DNA of 64,000 nucleotides from Lycium barbarum (lineage: Eukaryota; Streptophyta; Magnoliopsida; Solanales; Solanaceae), in contig NC_083344.1 of NCBI RefSeq assembly GCF_019175385.1, forward strand, positions 4,564,965-4,628,964, read 5' to 3'. The position numbers and the translations under genes were made by a program. The notes beneath the pieces are model-generated. The model worked only from the letters and a program-made list of their open reading frames with translations. It was not told the origin of the DNA and did not search any database. Positions 57,856-64,000 of the stretch are shown piece after piece; positions within the stretch are counted from its first letter, which is position 1; each line of letters begins with the position of its first letter.

Positions 57856-58289
57856 CGAACCCGAAATGTCAGGTGGAGGGATCCAACAGTCCCACCCTAT
57901 CTTAAAATCATTCTTCATTTATTTATTTATTCTTTTTTAATTACCAAATCATAATAGCAAAATACTTTTCTTTTATTTATATTTATCTACCCAATAATTT
58001 TATTTTCGTTTTTATAAAAAAGTAGTCCTATTTAATGTTTTGCTAAATTTTGGCATTTGGACTACAATACATAAGCTGCCAGTTTCCTCATTAGCACTTG
58101 ACGCCATTGACGAAGCATCATTAGGTGGCTAAGAAGGTATTGCGGTATAATATCTTTATATTATTTGATATTATTTAATAGCATATGTATTAGTTAGTTT
58201 CTTTGTTTCACTGATTACCATATATTAGTTAGTTTCTTTATTTCACTAGGATCTTAGTTTTCTGGGTTCAAGATTGTATCATATATATA

Positions 58290-58840
58290 TATATTCTCTC
58301 TTGGTGAATGAATGGAACAAGTCAAGATTGTATAGTTTCTACAAGATATCAGAGCACACGTTTTTTTTCTTCTCTTCATAGTAAATTTTCATGGCCGGTG
58401 ACGCCGTACCTCCTCCACCACCACCCAAAATTGAGTCTAATTCTTCCTATTTTCTCGGTCTTCAAGACCGACCCGAGACTATATCACGCCTACTCATTTC
58501 AAGGGCGCATCAAATAACACTGCCGTCGGTCAACACTTTACTTCCGAACAATAGAAGGCTATTACGGGATTTTTTGATAATGCTACAATTCCCGAAAATC
58601 GCTTGAATGGTAAGTTTGATGTTTTTTCTTGGATTATTGACACTAGTGCTACTCATCATGTTACCAGTGATGAATGAAACAAGTCAAGATTATATAATTT
58701 CTACACAAGGTAAACCTTTTCCCTTAAAAAATGAATAAAACAAGTCAAGATTGTATATATATTCTTTCTTGGTGAATGAATGAACAAGTCTTGTATAGTT
58801 TCGTAAACCTTTTCCCTTAAAAAATGATTCAAAAATTAGA
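58290..58840 (+). mobile_element. Ty1/copia scrap: PBS, gag start, protease fragment, LTR bits
   Basis: ATATCAGAGCAC at 58347 is a partial tRNA-iMet primer site; MAGDAVPPPPPPKIESNSSY at 58391 is a copia gag start; WIIDTSATHHVTS at 58632 is a protease motif with Gly changed to Ser. Large parts between are deleted. AAGTCAAGATTGTATA-type LTR pieces recur at 58319, 58681 and 58742. Confidence 0.65.
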
Positions 58841-58904
58841 ATAATGGAATAACTACAAAGGGGAATCATCAATCAAATTAATAGTCCAAACTGAACAGGA
58901 TAAT

Positions 58905-59150
58905 AATAGTATACAACTCTGGTGTGTGTGTGTGTGTTGGTTTTCCTTGTAAGCTGCTTCTTGTCATATTCGCATTGATTGATGCCTATGCTAATATGGC
59001 TTTCTAAGGCAGGGGGGTAGGTGGGGTGAGGGTGATCAGTGGTGGGGGCTGTTAGGGGTGGGTTGGTGGTTGTGGGGGGTGGGGTAAGGAGGTGGGTTGA
59101 AGTTTGGGGTGTAGATGGATAGTGTGGTTTGCCAAAGACTAGTCCTCTTC
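58905..59150 (+). repeat. (GT)n plus G-rich tract, copy 1
   Basis: Begins ATACAACTCTGGTGTGTGTG, passes CTTGTAAGCTGCTTC, and ends in a purely G/T-rich stretch with many GGG runs. It matches 60450-60760. Confidence 0.85.
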
Positions 59151-59369
59151 CCATCCAGAATACTATTTTTGCTTATCTCCTAAAAGTTTGAAAAGATTGG
59201 ACCTTCTCTCTACTTGAGGATTAAACCGGTTCAATTCTTGCCCATTTTTTGAAGAGGTAAGGTCGTCAAGTCCCCTCTTTGTAACCTTCTATCATTGTCT
59301 ATGAAATATACCAGTAAGGTGGTTTAAATTTAAAAGAAAAAACAAAAAAGAAGTTTTATGTTTTTTTTC

Positions 59370-59495
59370 CCGAAGTACTTAGAAAGTTGCAAATTCCAGG
59401 GAAGTCCAAGGCTACTAAGGTTGTGTTAAGTTTTAAGAATTTCCAGCTTGATGATGGAAACAGCCACCCTTTCAAAATTTTAAGGAAAACATTTT
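59370..59495 (-). pseudogene. F-box/LRR gene scrap, antisense
   Basis: Minus strand reads LKGWLFPSSSWKFLKLNTTL and LDFPGICNFL, matching LKGWQFPPSSRKFLELTVAF and LDFPGICSFL of the F-box/LRR pseudogene at 62805-62910. Confidence 0.75.
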
Positions 59496-59552
59496 CTTCT
59501 ATTTTGAGGAACACATTTTTCATAAGAAAATATTTTTTAAGATATTTTTTTT

Positions 59553-59775
59553 GATTAAGCACCGGGTGTCCGGGTCTCTTTGAGTCCCGACTAATTCCGG
59601 GGGTGCACAGGCCCTCGGCAAGGAGTTTCCTGCAAGTGCACCACGGGTAATTCAGGGTTTTACCCCAATCCGATGGCCCTCGGAAATTGTTTGCACCCAG
59701 TGGGTTTCGAACTTGAGACCTTGAAAGGGACCACCCAAGGCTCAAGCCAATTACCACCAGGCCAACCCCTGAGGG
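59553..59775 (-). mobile_element. SolS-type tRNA-derived SINE, full-length
   Basis: Minus strand starts TAACCCTCAGGGGTTGGCCT with an A-box (TGGCCTGGTGGT) and B-box (GTTCGAAACC), continues CACTTGCAGGAAACTCCTTG and GGAATTAGTCGGGACTC and ends in an A-run. A target duplication is hard to see among the A/T runs. Confidence 0.85.
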
Positions 59776-59805
59776 TTAATTTTTTTTTTATTTTTTTTTA
59801 CGAGG

Positions 59806-60002
59806 GATAATTTACGAGGAATTCACAGAGATTTAGGGTGTGTTTGGTATGACGGAAATCCTATTTTTCCTTGTTTGGTTGCACTAAATATCTTTAAAAA
59901 AAAAAAAAATTTAAGATATTTAGTGCAATCAAACAAGGAAAAATAGGATTTTTGTCATACCAAACACACCCTAAATCTCCGTGAATTCCTCGTAAATTAT
60001 TC
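59806..60002. repeat. Foldback with about 90-bp arms
   Basis: Arms 59806-59894 and 59910-60002 are about 95% complementary around an A-run spacer; both carry TTTAGGGTGTGTTTGGTATG. The right arm also matches 60895. Confidence 0.85.
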
Positions 60003-60299
60003 TTTTTTTTCCTTTCAAAAACTGTAAAAGGTCTTTTCTTTTTCTTCCTTTTTTGTTTTTTATCTGTTTCTCTGCAAATTGAATGGCCCTCAGGAGTAAG
60101 GTCTCTCTTCTGTCTCCCCCTTTGTTGAATACAGGTGTTTATGTTTCTCAGCATGAATTTTTATGTTTTATGGACTTTCATCAGTTATGGCTTTTCATAA
60201 TTAAATGAATAACTTTTGTTAGTATTATTAGTAATCACGTAGTTTCTTTTTCTTCAGTGTTTATTACTATCCGCTGCTTCATTTGATCTGTATCATGCT

Positions 60300-60425
60300 T
60301 TTTTGTTTTCTTATTTTATTGCAATCCTGCTTTGATTTCTTCTTTTCTTTTGAGCTGAGGGTCTATCGGAAACAACCTCTCTACCCGTACATCCTACCCT
60401 CCCCACACCCCACCTTGTGAAAACT
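60300..60425 (+). mobile_element. RTE LINE 3' end, truncated
   Basis: GAGCTGAGGGTCTATCGGAA, ACAACCTCTCTACC, then CCTACCCTCCCCACACCCCA; the (TTG)n end is missing. Confidence 0.6.
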
Positions 60426-60449
60426 GCAAATCGCAACTACATTTGAATG

Positions 60450-60760
60450 AATACAACTCTGGTGTGTGTGTGTGTTGGTTTTCCTTGTAAGCTGCTGCTT
60501 GTCTTATTCGCATTGATTGATGCTATGCTACTGGAAAATATCGCTTTCTAAGGGTGGGGGGTAGGAGGTAGGCAGGGGGTAGGTGGGGTGAGGGTGGTGG
60601 GGGGCTGTGGGGTTGGGTTGGTGGTGGGGGGGGGAATAGGAGATGGGTTGGGTGGTGGGTAGGGGGTGGTGGTGGAAGTAGGGGTAGGGGAGGGGGTGTG
60701 GGTGGTAGTTTGGGGTGGGGAATGTAGGGTGTTGATGGATAGTGCGGGGGTGGGTTGGGG
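60450..60760 (+). repeat. (GT)n plus G-rich tract, copy 2
   Basis: Longer counterpart of 58905-59150: about 220 bp with dozens of GGG to GGGGGGGG runs on the plus strand. The Pro/Thr-rich minus-strand frame is an artefact of this composition. Also, 59985-60420 and 60890-61340 are a diverged duplicate pair. Confidence 0.85.
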
Positions 60761-61189
60761 ATGCGATGTGTTTTTATTGATCCGGAAAATGTTTTCTCTC
60801 AAAATTTGAAGGAATACATTTTCTCTAGTTTTGAGGAAAACATTTCCAAGATGTTTAGTGCAACCAAACAAGGGAAAATAGGAGAACGTTTTTCCGTCAT
60901 ACCAAACACACCCTAAATCCCTGTTAATTCCTCCTCAATTTTTGTGTTTTTCCTTTCAAAAACTGTAAAAGGTCTTTTCTTTTTCTTCCTTTTCTGTTTT
61001 CTTATCTGACCCCCAAGAGTAAGGTCTCTCTTCTGTCTCCCTTTTTGTTGAATACAGGTGTTTATGTTTCTCGGCGTGAATTATAATGTTTTATGGATTT
61101 TCATCGGTTATGGCTTTTGAGAGTTAAATGAATTAACATTGTTAGTATTATTAGTAATCGCGTAGTTTCTTTTTCTTCGGTGTTTATTG

Positions 61190-61358
61190 CTATCTATTTT
61201 GTTGCAATCCTGCTTCGATTTCTTCCTTTCTTTTGAGCTGACGGTCTATCGAACTTCTTCTCTACCCCACAAAGCTAAGGGTAAGGTCTGCGTACATCCT
61301 ACCCTCCTCAGACCTCACCTTGTGGGATTACATTGGGTATGTTATTGTTGTTATTTGA
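61190..61358 (+). mobile_element. RTE LINE 3' end
   Basis: GAGCTGACGGTCTATCGAAC, AGGGTAAGGTCTGCGTACAT, CTCCTCAGACCTCACCTTGT and a GGGTATGTTATTGTTGTTAT end. Confidence 0.75.
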
Positions 61359-61497
61359 AAAAACAATTGAGTTAGGGTATATTCATGTATCAGATTTAAG
61401 GTGTTCGTGTTAATGTTTGTAAGAGCTACCTTTTGAGTTCAGACTACACTGGAGCTCCATCAACTATACCAAATTGCAACTGAAGCAGTTTTAGTCC

Positions 61498-63145
61498 ATG
61501 GAAATGCAGAAGAAAATCATGGCGAGAGGAGTCCGACTCAGTGATTTGCCCGACTCGATTCTAATTCACATACTCTCTATGTTGCCTGACGGTGGTAAAT
61601 AAGTTGTTAGAACCAGTGTATTATCTAAAAGATGGTTGTCTCTTTGGAAATCCGTTACGGTATCACTTGATTTTGACTTCCCTACTACTGACAGCGAAAA
61701 CGCCACTCTTGATTACCTAGCTTCCATACACAGAGAACTTTATTATTGGAAGTCTTCCCACAAAATCCGGAGATTTAGTGTATAGCGCCTTAGTTACAAG
61801 GAACGTTATGCTAAAGATGTTGATTTATGGGTACACTTTGCTACTAAACTTGCTAATGTTGAGCATTTTGAACTTGGATTTCGCTCAGAAAGTCAGCCAA
61901 AATATGAGCTTCCTCAGTTTGCTTATAAATATGTGTTGTTGAGGAATTTGGCTCTAGGTAACTGTCAGTTAAACCCTACTGGTAGTGTTAATTGGACTAG
62001 TCTCGTTTCTCTTTCAATTGGTGACGTGGAATTGACGGAGGGTATCATGCAAAAGGTATTATCAGGCTGTCCTAACCTGGAGTGCTTGGAACTGGATGAT
62101 GTTTCGGGCATACATCATTTGGAAATCAGCTCTGTGAAGCTGAGAGAATTGACCATACAAGACTACTTCGATGACCTTTGGCTCGTAGCCCCGTATATAC
62201 AAAAATTGGAACTTTCGGGGTTCTGCTGTGAGATACGAATAAGACAGAGAGATGTGGTATCACTTGTTACTGCAATGCTTCATTTATATTTCGAAAACAA
62301 CTTGGAGAAGAAACTTAGTTGAAGGAACTTCTTCATAGTGTTGCCCATGTCGAGAATCTTAAATTGGGTACCTACTGCATCGAGGTTTGTTCATACTCTT
62401 CACTATCCAAAATTCAGAATCTTTTTTATGGACTTTTTATTAGCTATCGAAACCATCACTTTAGTAACATTAGCAGTGCCACTACTTAGGATAATCTAAG
62501 TAATTGGATGATCAACTATGAGAATCGATAAGGAGTTTGCAATTTGTATAACATGTAAAATTTGGATTGATTTACATTGACCATACTCTTTAATTCTTGT
62601 TGATGGGCTTTCCCAAGTATTTAGAGGTCCATCTTTGGATTCTCAAAGCAACCATGAACACTTTGATGTGGCAAAACGCAGTCGTATAGTCCCAGTTGTT
62701 TTTATGAATTATCCAACAATTTGCATTTCATTTATTAAGTATGTCATATTTCCTTGTTTTGACATATTCTGGTTTGTCTATTTTGTTTACAAGTGCCTGT
62801 CTATCTTGGAGTTGAAAGGGTGGCAGTTTCCACCATCAAGCCGGAAATTCTTAGAACTTACAGTAGCCTTTGAACAGTTGGACTTCCCTGGAATTTGCAG
62901 CTTTCTACAGAGCTCATTGGATCTTGAGACATTGGTCATTCACTGGTACGATAACAGACCAAGAGTAAGTTTCTTTCAGACCTTTATTTTTGTTACTTCA
63001 TGTTATTCATATCAAACAACTATTAGTGGAGGAAGAAGATGGTATATATCAACATTTCTGATCTTAAGTACGTCAGGAAAAAACATCATAATTTCTTCTT
63101 AATTTAAACCACCTATATTTTATAGGTATTGGTGAAATGTTACAA
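61498..63145 (+). pseudogene. F-box/LRR (FBD-type) protein pseudogene
   Basis: F-box proteins of this type recruit substrates to SCF ubiquitin ligases. From the ATG at 61498 the F-box reads VRLSDLPDSILIHILSMLP and VVRTSVLSKRWLSLWKSVTV, followed by LRR-like text (LVSLSIGDVELTEGIMQKVL, GCPNLECLELDDVSGIHHLE, KLRELTIQ). Breaks: TAA at 61600-61602 where relatives have Glu before VVRTSVLSKRW, TAG at 61783-61785, and a frame change near 62310, after which LLHSVAHVENLKLGTYCIE ends at a donor near 62384. Further exon text (LELKGWQFPPSSRKFLELTV to VIHWYDNRPR) lies at 62800-62966 and VLVKCYNEGDLTALPFQKW at 63126-63182, where an Au-type SINE has entered. Confidence 0.82.
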
Positions 63146-63189
63146 TGAGGGGGACTTGACTGCTTTACCTTTTCAAAAATGGTAAAGAC

Positions 63190-63425
63190 TTTTTTTGATG
63201 ACATGGGAACCCGCAGCCGCTAGCCTTCGGGTGCGCATAGGGTAAACCCAGCTCCTGTGCAATAGCTCGCAAACCACACAGAAGAGGTGACCCACACTAG
63301 GCAAGCCCGGTGCGACGAGCTCGACCCAGAAGGCAAATCCCCTACTGTCGTAGGCAGGGGGTTTCGAACCTGAGACCTCCATTATGAGAGTCCCAATGCT
63401 CAACCAACTGAGCCACCCTTGCGGG
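63190..63425 (-). mobile_element. Au-type tRNA-derived SINE with about 19-bp TSD
   Basis: Minus strand starts CCCGCAAGGGTGGCTCAGTT (A-box), has B-box GGTTCGAAACC, and ends GGCTGCGGGTTCCCATGTCA plus an A-run. TTTTCAAAAATGGTAARGAC occurs on both sides (63170-63189 and 63426-63444, one base different), a target duplication from L1-type target-primed insertion. Target is the coding text of the F-box pseudogene. Confidence 0.9.
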
Positions 63426-63445
63426 TTTTCAAAAATGGTAAGACT

Positions 63446-64000
63446 TGAACTTGTTTAGTCCTCAAGTATAGAGAGATTAAGGAGTTAAGCCTCTAAATGT
63501 GTAAGACTTGAACTGGTTCAGTATTTGACAAAAGTGTACGAAATAATGCATAAGCAAAAAGCGGGTTTCTGTATTGGAGGACTCCCATTTGCAATTTGAA
63601 ACAAAACTAGCATAAGTACTTAATGAGCTTCACAACAATATCTTCTAACTTGTGGAATCTGCTCCCATGTACATTATTTCATAAGAACTAAAAAAGAGAA
63701 AAACCATGTGAGCGGAAAGAAGGATCAAACCGGGAAGTTCTTATTGCATTATTGGAGATAAACTTTGGGTTTCCTTTCGAAGTCAAAAGGAAGGGAGCTT
63801 CCACTTGTCAAGGCTTAATTTCGCTATAGCTTCTCTTGTTACTGAGTTAATGCTGAAAATGTTATTCTCTGTATCCATAGATGACTGTATCTAGCTAAAG
63901 AATCACCCAAACCATTGGCTTCTCCGTAACAGTGTGTCACCTCGACTTATGAATCAATTCTTTTATCTTTTCAATAATAGTGTCATATTGCCAAGAACGT
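63446..64000. other. Flank of the F-box pseudogene
   Basis: No further exon or element was recognised up to the window edge. Confidence 0.45.

Noticed and set aside
58873..59154. 93-codon Pro/Thr-rich minus-strand frame
   Set aside because: Same G-rich repeat as at 60550; not a gene.
60548..60871. 107-codon Pro/Thr-rich minus-strand frame resembling an extensin
   Set aside because: Pure composition effect of the G-rich plus strand; no signal peptide and no Ser-Pro4 motifs.

Overview
This is nuclear DNA from a flowering plant, almost certainly a nightshade (Solanaceae). It is AT-rich, its genes have many introns, and the dispersed repeats are familiar from that family: tRNA-derived SINEs of the SolS and Au types, 3' ends of RTE-type LINEs finishing at a (TTG)n-like end, and palindromic MITEs. 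No species can be named from the sequence alone. Apparently intact host loci are: RPT3, a 26S proteasome AAA-ATPase (six exons, 4893-12300, + strand); a class I ubiquitin-conjugating E2 of the UBC8/10/28 group (30395-33376, + strand, 148 aa, four coding exons behind a long leader intron); a small secreted Cys-rich protein of DUF7731 type (38841-35744, - strand, four exons); and two open, intronless UBC12/RCE1-like NEDD8-conjugating genes (40533-41102 and 54609-55160).

Layout. 1-3446: decayed DUF1985/Ulp1-protease gene of the type carried by Mutator-like elements; its introns are packed with the palindrome TGTTGCAACA. 4.4-12.3 kb: RPT3. Its first intron (5376-8810) is a scrap-yard: two partial copies of its own exon 1, a MITE, a mosaic of at least eight shuffled 18S/25S/ITS rDNA pieces, a LINE zinc-finger fragment and a SINE fragment. 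13.1-20.3 kb: an RTE LINE split by a 6,030-bp MuDR-like element with a perfect 9-bp target duplication, about 500-bp inverted repeats, a MURA-type transposase gene and a convergent second gene encoding a GRF zinc finger plus coiled coil. 20.3-27.8 kb: AT-rich repeat country with a MITE interrupted by a gag-only LTR element whose two LTR arms are inverted relative to each other, yet flanked by a 5-bp target duplication. 27.8-33.4 kb: E2 gene with a degenerate tandem array in its leader intron. 35-39 kb: DUF7731 gene, with nuclear copies of plastid-type tRNA genes nearby and in one intron.

40.2-56.8 kb is a tandem array of about 4.5-kb units. Each starts with a UBC12-like copy, followed in units A and B by 3' fragments of the same gene and a Ty1/copia 3' end. 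Unit A alone carries a small CACTA insertion (TSD GCG) and a Tourist MITE (TSD TTA). Unit B alone carries a 5.0-kb element with a plant-mobile-domain (PMD) ORF and a MULE transposase. Removing that element restores the repeat period. 57-64 kb: copia and hAT debris, duplicated G-rich tracts, a 90-bp-arm foldback, an F-box/LRR pseudogene with nonsense codons and an Au-type SINE inserted in one of its exons.

Three host loci belong to the ubiquitin/NEDD8/proteasome system (RPT3, UBC E2, UBC12), but their neighbourhood looks like chance plus tandem duplication, not a functional cluster. The strongest candidates for something new are the two-gene MULE with the GRF partner, the inverted-LTR gag element, and the rDNA mosaic. 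Coordinates of exons were set by hand from splice signals and reading frame; percentage identities are estimates by eye.
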